A DNA stretch of 64,000 nt from Filimonas zeae (lineage in GTDB: Bacteria; Bacteroidota; Bacteroidia; Chitinophagales; Chitinophagaceae): assembly GCF_014641615.1 (NCBI RefSeq), contig NZ_BMIB01000003.1, positions 1,364,001 through 1,428,000 on the forward strand, in the 5' to 3' direction. The position numbers were made by a program, and so were the translations under genes. The notes beneath the pieces were generated by a model. It searched no databases. It saw only the letters and a program-made list of their open reading frames with translations, and was not told the DNA's origin. The stretch's first letter is position 1. Every line of letters starts with the position of its first letter. Below, in pieces: positions 43,322 to 52,130 of this stretch.

Positions 43322-44215
43322 ATGATACTGGAACACAGAATACCTGCAAAATACTTACTGGATATTATTAAATACGAGTTGATTATAGCATTACTGGCCG
43401 GAATGGGCACCCGTTTACTGGCGGGTATTTTTACAGATGACGTACCGCTGATGCCACTGGCTATACCTGCCTTTCTGGGCACCTCCATTTCTGTACTGCT
43501 TTCTTTTAAAATGAACCAGAGTTACGACCGGTGGTGGGAAGCCCGGAAACTATGGGGCGCAATTGTAAACGACTCCAGAAGTCTGATACTACAACTGCAA
43601 TCGTTTGTAAGTACCGATCAGGCCCCCGCTATCCAAAAAATGGCTTACCGCCAGATAGCCTGGTGTTATGCACTGGGCAAATCATTACGCGGGCAGGCTG
43701 CACTGGATAACACAAACCACCTGCTTACTCCTACCGAGCAAAAAGCCATTGCCCAACACTCCCATCATCCGCTGGCAATTATGCAGCTGAATGCCCGTGC
43801 CCTGCAAAGCCTGCGCTCGCATAAAGCTATTGATGCATTCGGGCATATTCATATTCAGGAAACATTAACACGCCTTACAGATTCTATGGGTGGTGTGGAA
43901 AGAATTAACCGTACTATCTTTCCTTCTACCTACCGGCTGGTATTGCATTTTATTATTTACCTGTTTATTATCACACTGGCTATTTCTCTGAAAAACGTCA
44001 GCAATCTATTGGTAGTACCACTGCTGCTCCTTATTTCTGCCGGCTTCTTTTTTATTGAAAAAATTGCGTTTCATTTACAGGCCCCCTTCCGCAACCGGCC
44101 AAGCGATGTACCGGTTACCGATATTGCAGAAACCATAGAAAAAAACATACGGCAACTGCTGGGCGAAGCAGCAAAGCCGGAAGCGATTGTTAAAAAAAGT
44201 CATTATATATTGTAA
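43322..44215 (+). CDS. Bestrophin-family channel protein, copy 1
   Basis: 297 residues with about four membrane segments. SFKMNQSYDRWWEARKLWG, RQIAWCYALGKSLRGQ and ISAGFFFIEKIAFHLQAPFRNRP are bacterial bestrophin (RFP-TM/chloride channel) motifs. The family forms pentameric anion- or cation-selective channels in the inner membrane. It is nearly identical in many stretches to copy 2 (51021), differing mainly in residues 95-185. Last gene of the AraC operon. Confidence 0.92.
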   Translation: MILEHRIPAKYLLDIIKYELIIALLAGMGTRLLAGIFTDDVPLMPLAIPAFLGTSISVLLSFKMNQSYDRWWEARKLWGAIVNDSRSLILQLQSFVSTDQAPAIQKMAYRQIAWCYALGKSLRGQAALDNTNHLLTPTEQKAIAQHSHHPLAIMQLNARALQSLRSHKAIDAFGHIHIQETLTRLTDSMGGVERINRTIFPSTYRLVLHFIIYLFIITLAISLKNVSNLLVVPLLLLISAGFFFIEKIAFHLQAPFRNRPSDVPVTDIAETIEKNIRQLLGEAAKPEAIVKKSHYIL

Positions 44216-44423
44216 ACATTCTGCTTAGAACGGAATAGCGGAAAGGGGCACTATTTACCTCATTACAATACAACCCCGCCTGCCGCTGCCCCCTTTGGTA
44301 CCCAAAGCAAAACATACTGATATTGTATGCACCCAACACCTCCACTAAATCAGCACGTTACTGCCCTGGCTATCATTCTGTTTGCTGGCACGGTTATTCG
44401 CTCATACTGTTAAATAATAAAAT

Positions 44424-45002
44424 ATGTCAAAAGCATCCAATACCCAAAAACGCCCGATTGCCGCCCATAACCAGGCACAGCCAAAAGAAATAGAACCGGC
44501 TTTACTGGAACTATTTAAAGATGAGATTAAAGATATTTACTGGGCCGAAAAACACCTGGTAAAAACATTGCCTAAAATGCAGAAAGCCGCTACCAGCGAG
44601 CAACTGGCTACCGCCATTGGTGAGCACCTGGAAGTAACCAAAACGCATGTAACGCGGCTGGAACAGGTATTTGGTTTGCTGGAAGAAAAACCAAGAGCCG
44701 TGAAATGTGAAGCGATGGAAGGCCTGGCACTGGAAGGCGCCTCTATTATTGAAAACACACAGAAAGGTTCCTCTACCCGCGATGCAGGTATTATACTGGC
44801 CTCGCAAAAAATAGAACACTACGAAATAGCTACTTACGGTGCACTGGCGCAGTTGGCAACTGTATTGAATCTGGGTGAAGCAGCCAGCCTTCTGGCACAA
44901 ACACTGGCCGAGGAAAAACAAACAGACGAAAACCTGAGCGTTATAGCAGAATCTATCAATTACGAAGCCGCTTCCGAAACCAACGAAGATGAAGAAGAAT
45001 AG
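44424..45002 (+). CDS. DUF892 (YciE/YciF-type) ferritin-like protein
   Basis: 192 residues, all helical. LLELFKDEIKDIYWAEKHLVK, EHLEVTKTHVTRLEQVF, AGIILASQKIEHYEIATYG and QTLAEEKQTDENLSVIAESIN provide the Glu/His ligands of the DUF892 four-helix bundle, which is diiron-like. Homologues are stress-induced and often share operons with catalases. The gene here stands alone, separated from bestrophin by about 200 bp. Confidence 0.92.
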   Translation: MSKASNTQKRPIAAHNQAQPKEIEPALLELFKDEIKDIYWAEKHLVKTLPKMQKAATSEQLATAIGEHLEVTKTHVTRLEQVFGLLEEKPRAVKCEAMEGLALEGASIIENTQKGSSTRDAGIILASQKIEHYEIATYGALAQLATVLNLGEAASLLAQTLAEEKQTDENLSVIAESINYEAASETNEDEEE

Positions 45003-45007
45003 CCTAT

Positions 45008-45078
45008 AAAGCCGGTATTCCTATTCCTGCTATTGGGAAACCCGGCATGTTCCGCAAGATGTTCAAACCAGCCATTAG
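45008..45078 (-). pseudogene. Remnant of an RteC-like protein C-terminus
   Basis: On the minus strand WFEHLAEHAGFPNSRNRN matches GWFEHLAEHAEFPNGSNMN of the protein at 37057-38271, and the DNA matches at most positions over about 65 bp (for example around 45034-45075). Nothing else of the gene remains. It marks a decayed or recombined copy. Confidence 0.7.
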
Positions 45079-45089
45079 CGTGGATGAAT

Positions 45090-45128
45090 TATAATGTCCG
45101 GAGCCATTCAAAGGCTCCGGACATTATA
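45090..45128. repeat. Perfect 16-bp inverted repeat
   Basis: TATAATGTCCGGAGCC and its exact complement are separated by 7 nt. No T tract follows. It could be a terminator for the DUF892 gene (about 90 bp downstream), a protein-binding palindrome or the end of a lost element. Confidence 0.8.
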
Positions 45129-45238
45129 GGCTTTGACAAGGTATCTCCTCCCTTTGTACAGGATGACAGTAGTGCTATTAACAGTGGCAATACATACCAC
45201 TTACCTGCTATTATTCGCATAATAATTTGTTTTAAACA

Positions 45239-48200
45239 TTAGAAATGATAAGAAAGCGTAAAACTAAACGTGCGGCCCACATAGCGGGTAAAGCTATTCC
45301 TGTCTCCAACCGGGCGACCATCTTTTCCGGCATACCCCGCTTCGTACTTTTCGCTGAAGCCTTCTTTATACTGATACCTGTCGCTAAACTCAGGCGCTTC
45401 CACACCAGGAGGTATTACTTTCTGATCCATGGTAGACTGATCGTTGATAAAAAAGCGGAAGGGTGCATCTGTAAGATTACTCATATTCAGTTTCGCTTCC
45501 AGTTTGCCATTCAGCAATTTGTAAGTAATCTGTGCATCCAGCTGCGAACGGGGCCGTTCGTACTCCACAAAGTTAGGATCATCACCCGTGGTAAATGTTT
45601 TGTAACCCGAATGGTTATAATTAATGCTTACCCCCAACCGTTTGCCGGTATACATGGCACCCAGGTTGTATAATACAGGCACCTGACCATACAGCGCGCG
45701 GGGATACTTAAGATAGGCGAAGTATACCGAATCTCTGCCATCCGGAAAGGTTTTGATATACTTTTGCCGGGCGCGTACTTCAGATTGCTGCAGCGTAAGG
45801 TTACCACTCAGGTACATCTCTTTTAAAATGCCGCTGCCTTCATGAAGAAACTCCAGGTTTTAACGTACCTCAAATTCCCATCCACGTACTTTAGCCCAGT
45901 CTGAATTGGTAATAAGCACATCATACTTTGCTGTGTTGGCGGGGTCATAAGCATAGTACTCAGCAGGCTTATCAAAGTACTTATAAAAATAAGCTACCGA
46001 CATAATTTCACCGGCGCAGGGAAACCATTCCAGTTTGGCATCGTAGTTTTTAATATGGGTACTCACCACACCACGGCTTCTTAAAATAGTACCAAAACCA
46101 GGGTTACAACGGGCAAACCGCGCATTCTCCATTAAACCAGGCCTTACCACTGATTCCGAATAAGAAGCGCGGATATTAAAATCAGACAAAGGAGTATAGG
46201 TAATGTTTAAGGACGGTAGCCACCAGGTACGCACCGAATCATCCATATATAATTTGTAATTCCTGTCCTGTAGCAGACTGGCGCTGTTTCCCAGCGTATC
46301 GCTTCTGAAATATTCTGCCCGCACACCGCCCACTAACCGAAGGTTAGGCAACACTTTGCTATCGAACATTACAAAGGCACTACGGTTAATGCTTTTTCCT
46401 TCAAAATAATTGATGGAAACCGTACCGGGATTATAGAAAATATCCTTCATGGGATTTTCCATTGTCATATGGTTGCCCCATTCCTGAATAGGCATTTCAC
46501 TATAAAATTTACTAAAGCCATCTACAGTAACAATAGGTAAAATTACCCAATCATACGAGGCATGTTTGGATACTATATTAAACCCTGTTTTAAAAACATG
46601 ACTGGTTTTACCCAGCTTCAGATCGTAAGCCAGGCTTATATCAGCAGCCAGGTTGCGCTCTTTGTAACTGTATTGATCTCTGTGCACATCTCCAAAACCA
46701 GGTTCGGAAGCCTGTTGCGGACCGTATTGGAATACGGGCAGCAGATTGGCGTATGACTGAACGCCCAGACGGGAAGAAAAAGCATCCTGCTCCAATGTGT
46801 GCAGGTGTGTACGCGCAGCATCCCATTCCAGTTTAAAACGCCCCAGCTGATGTTCGCCGGCAATTTTATTCTGCACCAGATCGCTGAACTCAGGTCGGTC
46901 ATCTTCTTCCATAATGGGTGTTACATCCGGGCCTTTGGGGTTTTCATGTGTCCAACCCTTAATACGGTTAAACCGGTCGTCGAAAATTCGGGTATACAGG
47001 TTATACGTGCTGATCTGGTGTTTGGCAGTTTTAAAACCACCATTCAGCATTACGCCCCAGGTAGTATTAAAGCCATAAATATTGCCCGTATTTACATCTT
47101 CCGGATCGTCTATTTTTGAAGGTTGCCGGCTCCAGTTGCCACGGCGCATATTGGCTATATAATCATTGCTCTGTGTATTACGGTAAGAAAGAGAACCCAC
47201 AAACCCAAGTGTACGCACTTTCGTTTTGTTGAGCGAATAATAACGTCCTATGCTAAACTGGTAGTTTTGTGAAGGCATAGCCTTGTACGCGCGGGTACCT
47301 AAGCGTTCCGTACCGCCAATACGTTTGTTTTGTTCTGCTACCTGTGCGGCTGTGAACTGATTCTGGCTGGGATTGCTGCGGGGGTCGTAGTTTCCGGTAA
47401 GTGGCAACAGGTTATCCGGAAAATGATCCCGCTTTCCATCGTCAAAGCCCAGGTAATCATATTTACCACGCTGCTGGCCTAAAAAATCGTTGCCAACCGT
47501 ACGGGTATTAAAAGACAAACCCGCACTGATAGTAGTGAAATTGGTGGTGGGTACTGATTTGGTATTGATTTGTACCAGACCGCCCGCAAAGCCCGGCATA
47601 TCCGGCGTGGAGGACTTGGATACCACCACACTTTCTACCAGGTTGGAGGGTATAAGGTTGAATTCAAAATCACGCTCCTGTATATCGGTACTGGGTAGCG
47701 TACTGCCATTGAGCATAGCCACGTTATACCTTTCTGCAATACCACGTACCACTACCTTACGGTTATCGTTGGTACTTAAACCGGTAATACGTTTTAAGGT
47801 TTCTCCTATATGTTTGTCAGGCGTGGCGCTGATCTGTTCTGCAGAAATACCATCAGACAAACCGGCGGCATTCTTCTGACGCACAAACAGGGCCGCAATG
47901 CTTTCTTTGCGGGCAGAAGATTTTACCACAATGCCTGCCAGCTGCCCCTTTTCTCTTTTAAGGGTAATGGCCAGTGGTGTAAGGGCATTGTCTTTTACCT
48001 GTATACCGCTTACTTCTTTGCTGCCATAACCTACAAAGCTTACGGTAGCAGTGTAACTGCCCTGCGTTAAAGCCAGTACAAACTCACCTTCTGTATCTGA
48101 TAGCACAATATTGCCGTTGATAGTAATAGTAGCACCCACTACAGGTAAGCCGTTTTCTTCATCCAGTATTTTACCGGTTATTTTACCGGGGTCTTTTTTA

Positions 48201-48586
48201 GGCGCAGCTATTACCGGTGTTGCTTTGCGAAACAATACCGTACCGCCGCTTACAGTGTATTCAATGCCTGCTTTTTTATTCAGCAGTTGCAAAGCATCAT
48301 GCAGGGTAATGTTGTTAATGTTCACCCCCTTCACCACAATTTTGTCAAAGTCTTCCCGGATGTAATTAAAGGAGTAATCGCTCTGCTCATCCAATGCATC
48401 CAATACTTTAGAAAGTGTGGCAGGGGTGCCATCCACCTTCACTTTACGGGCCATGCCTGCCTGCTGCCCAAAGCCTGTTATTACAGAAAGCAGTACGCAA
48501 CCCGCCAGCAACAGTTGCCGCACAGGAAAAAGGACACACCCGGAGGGGAACGGGTATGACCTGAAAAGCCTAATTTTGATCTTCAT
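45239..48586 (-). pseudogene. TonB-dependent receptor with STN domain, interrupted by an in-frame stop (locus B)
   Basis: The full frame would give 1115 residues. After a signal peptide come an STN domain (about 55-120: LDALDEQSDYSFNYIREDFD, GVNINNITLHDALQLL), a carboxypeptidase D-like domain, a plug and a beta-barrel. At 45860-45862 TAA interrupts ...GWEFEVR, then the same frame continues NLEFLHEGSGILKEMYLSG to the C-terminal FTLSYHF. In relatives a Lys codon (AAA) is expected there, so one base change explains it. The STN domain and upstream FecR/sigma genes mark a signalling receptor. The truncated product lacks about 207 barrel residues and is probably non-functional unless read through. 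Confidence 0.88.
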
Positions 48587-48608
48587 TTGTTTTAAAGGTT
48601 TTTACCGG

Positions 48609-48636
48609 AAGGGGTGTTTGCAGCACCCCTTTTTTA
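48609..48636. promoter_or_regulatory. Hairpin between FecR and receptor genes (locus B)
   Basis: Perfect 8-bp stem AAGGGGTG / CACCCCTT with a 7-nt loop, in the 53 bp between FecR stop and receptor start. T tract on the plus strand. A similar hairpin sits at the same place in locus C (60391). It may attenuate or stabilise the receptor mRNA. Confidence 0.5.
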
Positions 48637-48639
48637 TGT

Positions 48640-49608
48640 TTAGTAGATAGTGACGTGGTTGCCCTGGCGCTTGTATTGTTTGTGGCTGAGGTAACAGAGA
48701 TTGGCGAGCGACTGCTCAAAGTTTTCGCGCATAAAAGACGCGGAGATGATCTTGTGAATGTCTTTTGTATTCTTCCACTGTAGTGTACAGCCGTTGCGTT
48801 GGCACAAGCGGGCAATGGCATCCTTAACCGGTATGTTGTTTACCACAAAACCACCGTTTGTCCAGCTGGCCATTCTATCGGTATCCGCAGCCGTTACTGC
48901 CAAAGGTTTACCGGCAGCCAATGTAGCCAGTTGTCCGGGTTTCAGCAGTGTGCGGCTGTCATCGGCCGGGTTATGCAAACGCACACTGCCATTCAGCAGT
49001 GCTACGCGGGTCATTTTTTCCGCTTCATAAGCTTCTATGTTAAAAGCAGTACCCAGCACCGTTATCTGCATATGGCGGGTATTTACTGTAAAGGGCTGCT
49101 GTGCGGTGGTGCGTACTTCAAAATAGCCTTCTCCGCTCAGGGTAACCCAGCGGGCATTCGTTTCATTATCCATCCAGCTTAAAGTAGCATGAGCATTTAG
49201 CCATACCACTGAGCTATCTGCCAGTACCACTCTTTTAACATGCGCTGTAGTATTAGCCACCGTATGCAATTTACCGGCAGGCACAGGTATTACCGGTGGG
49301 TGCAGCAGCCATTGATAACCTATACCCGCCAGCAACAGCAGGCAGGCCGCGGCCAGCCATGGAATAATATGTACCCGTTTGTGTATAACAGGAGGCGGTG
49401 CAGGTTGCTGCTGTTGCAGGCTGTTACGGAATATATGCAGAAATGCCTGCCTGTATTGCAATGTTTGCTGTGCAGACAGCTTCACCGGGTTATCTTCCTC
49501 CAGCGTAGTATACCATTGTTCCAGAATAGCCAGCTCTTCCGGCGTGCAGGTGCCGCTTTCAAACTTCTGTAATAAGGCCTGTGCCCTGGATGGATTGTCG
49601 TGTGCCAT
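48640..49608 (-). CDS. FecR-family anti-sigma factor (locus B)
   Basis: 322 residues from MAHDNPSRAQALLQKF; the upstream start at 49644 is less likely. A membrane helix lies at about 93-111 (IIPWLAAACLLLLAGIGY). The FecR domain has VVLADSSVVWLNAHATLSW, YFEVRTTAQQPFTV and VLGTAFNIEAY; a C-terminal STN-like part follows (PVKDAIARLCQRNGCTLQW). It should restrain the adjacent sigma factor until the receptor at 45239-48586 signals; with that receptor broken, control may be lost. Confidence 0.92.
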   Translation of the reverse strand: MAHDNPSRAQALLQKFESGTCTPEELAILEQWYTTLEEDNPVKLSAQQTLQYRQAFLHIFRNSLQQQQPAPPPVIHKRVHIIPWLAAACLLLLAGIGYQWLLHPPVIPVPAGKLHTVANTTAHVKRVVLADSSVVWLNAHATLSWMDNETNARWVTLSGEGYFEVRTTAQQPFTVNTRHMQITVLGTAFNIEAYEAEKMTRVALLNGSVRLHNPADDSRTLLKPGQLATLAAGKPLAVTAADTDRMASWTNGGFVVNNIPVKDAIARLCQRNGCTLQWKNTKDIHKIISASFMRENFEQSLANLCYLSHKQYKRQGNHVTIY

Positions 49609-49656
49609 ATACCCATATAATAACCGGCCATTTGAAAATGTCAACCACGGCGTAGG

Positions 49657-50229
49657 TTAACAAATTGTAAACAACACCAATGCAGAAAGAATGCTTTCAG
49701 AAGCGGCGGGGTTAGTTCTGATATGCCTTTTAATCTGTTCCAGTGCGCGGGCATACAATACACGTGCGCTGGCTGGGGCAATATTCAGCATGGAAGCAAT
49801 TTGCTGATAAGAGTACTGATGATGTACGCGAAGGGTAAACAATTGCTGCTGGTGTGGAGGCAGCGTAGCCAACGCCTCCTGCAAAAGTGCTTCGCGAAAG
49901 GCATGCAGGTTTTCACCTGCCATGGCATCTTCCTGTTCTATAGAAGAATCCAGCAGCAACTCCAGCTTCAGCAAACGTTGCTGGTAGCGGGTGGTGCTGC
50001 GGTAATAATTAAATATGCGCAGTTTTAAAGCGTGTAGCAAATAAAACTCCAGGGTTTCATCTTTAGGCAATTCCTCCCATTTTTCCCAGGCAGCCAGTAA
50101 CACATCCTGCACCAGATCAAATCCATCCTGCTTATTGGTTTTCGCCACCGCAATGCCCAGCAGTTTATCCCACCAGGTGGTTACAGCCGTTTCAAAGGCT
50201 TCCTGCGGAATAGTAGTGGTATGCAACAT
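49657..50229 (-). CDS. ECF sigma factor, RpoE-like (locus B)
   Basis: 190 residues from MLHTTTIPQEAFETAV; an upstream ATG at 50274 adds 15 residues. Region 2 (KTNKQDGFDLVQDVLLAAWEKW) and region 4 (LATLPPHQQQLFTLRVHHQYSYQQIASMLNIAPASARVLYARAL) are clear. It is followed by FecR with 48 bp between. First gene of locus B. Confidence 0.9.
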   Translation of the reverse strand: MLHTTTIPQEAFETAVTTWWDKLLGIAVAKTNKQDGFDLVQDVLLAAWEKWEELPKDETLEFYLLHALKLRIFNYYRSTTRYQQRLLKLELLLDSSIEQEDAMAGENLHAFREALLQEALATLPPHQQQLFTLRVHHQYSYQQIASMLNIAPASARVLYARALEQIKRHIRTNPAASESILSALVLFTIC

Positions 50230-50337
50230 TGCATAAAGGTAGCTCCGGTTTGTTAAGAGAAGGTTATGGTTCATCTCCGTGCAGATAAGTTATAAATTTT
50301 ACTGATTATGTATTTATGGTATTATTTTAACATACTA

Positions 50338-50363
50338 CTGAGTGAAATAGGTTACATTACATA
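50338..50363 (+). promoter_or_regulatory. Conserved upstream box of AraC copy 2
   Basis: CTGAGTGAAATAGGTTACAT, the counterpart of the element at 41101, about 20-45 bp upstream of the AraC copy 2 ATG. Confidence 0.5.
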
Positions 50364-50381
50364 AATTCCCCTCTGTGAAAA

Positions 50382-50942
50382 ATGAAATTAGTGATTAAAA
50401 ACATGGTGAGTTTCAGGTACAAACTGATTGTAAAATCAGCGTTGGAAAACATGCAACTACACTTTACTGTTCTGGAGTTGGGAGAAGTGGATATAGAAGA
50501 AGAGTTATCTGCCCCGCAACTGAAAACGCTTGCAGCTACGCTGTTAAGATCAGGTTTAGAATTACTGGAAGACCGTAAAAGCATTCTTATTGAAAAAATA
50601 AAGAATATTATTATTGAAATGGTCCACTACAGTGAAGAGCCTCCGGTTCAGAATTTCTCTGTTTTTTTAAGTGAAAAACTCCATTACGATTACAATTACC
50701 TATCTAATCTGTTTTCGGAAGTAAGGGGGACAACCATTGGCAATTTTATTATTGCGCATAAAATTGAACGCGCAAAAGAACTATTGGTATACAATGAGTT
50801 AAATCTTACACAGATTGCAGAAAAGCTTCATTACAGCAGCGTTGCGCAGTTATCTAACCAGTTTAAAAAAGTAACCGGCCTAACACCCTCTTTTTTTAAG
50901 CAAATGAAAAACAAACACGTGAATGCACTTGAACACCTGTAA
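50382..50942 (+). CDS. AraC-family transcriptional regulator, copy 2
   Basis: 186 residues, same length and layout as copy 1 at 41144; the HTH half is almost unchanged (only scattered changes such as S to N and K to R), while residues 20-60 differ most. It is followed at once by a bestrophin paralog, with only a cupin scar between. Both copies look intact and probably bind similar sites. Confidence 0.92.
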   Translation: MKLVIKNMVSFRYKLIVKSALENMQLHFTVLELGEVDIEEELSAPQLKTLAATLLRSGLELLEDRKSILIEKIKNIIIEMVHYSEEPPVQNFSVFLSEKLHYDYNYLSNLFSEVRGTTIGNFIIAHKIERAKELLVYNELNLTQIAEKLHYSSVAQLSNQFKKVTGLTPSFFKQMKNKHVNALEHL

Positions 50943-50966
50943 CAATAATCAAAACGCTTTACCACA

Positions 50967-51011
50967 GGCATTGTTATACCGGCGCATCAGATTAAAAGTG
51001 GATATGAATAT
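50967..51011 (+). pseudogene. Scar of the deleted cupin gene
   Basis: Translated in the cupin frame it reads GIVIPAHQ then IKSGYEY, the two ends of a 24-residue-shorter cupin C-terminus (in copy 1 PAHQ and IKSGYEY are separated by PHSFNAAEQFKMISTI). The frame runs on into the bestrophin ATG at 51021. It shows that a cupin gene was once here and was largely removed; the Omp85-like gene left no visible trace. Confidence 0.85.
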
Positions 51012-51020
51012 AATATTGTT

Positions 51021-51914
51021 ATGATACTGGAACATAGAATACCTGCTAAATATTTACTGGACATTATTAAATACGAGTTGATAATTGCGCTGCTGGCCGG
51101 AATGGGCACCCGCTTTCTGGCTGTTTGGTTTACCGACGATTTACCTGTTATGCCTTTGGGCATACCTGCCTTCCTTGGCACCTCTATATCTGTATTGCTT
51201 TCTTTTAAAATGAACCAGAGTTATGATCGTTGGTGGGAAGGCCGTAAATTATGGGGCTCTATTGTAAACGACTCCAGAACATTGATAATTCAGCTACAGT
51301 CTTTTATGCCGGTTGACCAACAGCTTGCTGTAAAAAAAATAGCCTACCGCCACATTGCCTGGTGTTATGCACTGGGCAGATCGTTACGAGGGCTGCAAAC
51401 ACTAAAAAACACAGACCATCTGCTTTCCGGCTCCGAACAAAAAGGGGTTATCCTGCAAGCCCATCACCCACTGGCTATTATGCAATTAAATGCGCGTGAC
51501 CTGCAGCGCCTGCGCCGGAACAATGCAATTGACGTACTTGCACATATTCATATACAGGAAACCATAGGACGCCTCACTGATTCTATGGGCGGTGTAGAAA
51601 GAATTAACCGTACCATTTTTCCTTCAACCTACCGGCTGGTGCTTCATTTTATTATTTATCTTTTTATTATCACCCTGGCTATTTCTTTAAAAGACATCAG
51701 CAACCTGCTGGTAGTACCGCTGTTACTTCTTATTTCCGCAGGCTTTTTTTTTATAGAAAAGATTGCCTTTCATTTGCAGGACCCCTTCCGGAACCGGCCA
51801 AGCGATGTACCGGTTACACATATTGCTGAACAAATAGAAAAGAATATAAGGCAACTACTGGGTGAAGCCACAATACCAGAGGTAAGCCCACCTAAAAATC
51901 ATTACATTATGTAA
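51021..51914 (+). CDS. Bestrophin-family channel protein, copy 2
   Basis: 297 residues, same length as copy 1 at 43322. The first 90 and last 110 residues are very close (LEHRIPAKYLLDIIKYELII, RLTDSMGGVERINRTIFPST are shared exactly); the middle differs more (for example SFMPVDQQLAVKKIAYRH against SFVSTDQAPAIQKMAYRQ). It has the same predicted membrane segments and is probably functional. Its own terminator follows. Confidence 0.92.
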   Translation: MILEHRIPAKYLLDIIKYELIIALLAGMGTRFLAVWFTDDLPVMPLGIPAFLGTSISVLLSFKMNQSYDRWWEGRKLWGSIVNDSRTLIIQLQSFMPVDQQLAVKKIAYRHIAWCYALGRSLRGLQTLKNTDHLLSGSEQKGVILQAHHPLAIMQLNARDLQRLRRNNAIDVLAHIHIQETIGRLTDSMGGVERINRTIFPSTYRLVLHFIIYLFIITLAISLKDISNLLVVPLLLLISAGFFFIEKIAFHLQDPFRNRPSDVPVTHIAEQIEKNIRQLLGEATIPEVSPPKNHYIM

Positions 51915-51937
51915 GCAGCACATACTGCTTTATACAT

Positions 51938-51974
51938 AAAAAATCCCGTTCATGAATGAACAGGATCATTTTTC
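51938..51974 (+). terminator. Terminator after bestrophin copy 2
   Basis: ATCC-GTTCAT / ATGAAC-GGAT stem with a 2-nt apex, followed by CATTTTT; 24 bp after the stop. Confidence 0.7.
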
Positions 51975-52130
51975 CCCGTTTCCGAAAAAACGAATATATA
52001 TAGAAACCTATATCAGTGTTGGTAATCAAATTTAAAAAAATAGTTGTTCCAACAACGGATTTCGTACACAAAAAAACAGGGTTTGGTACCCAAAATGAGC
52101 TGAAATCAGAAAAACGGGGAATACCACTGT

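Noticed and set aside
45239..45817. Separate 192-residue gene starting MYLSGNLTLQ
   Set aside because: It is the barrel C-terminus of the interrupted receptor, in the same frame as the upstream part.
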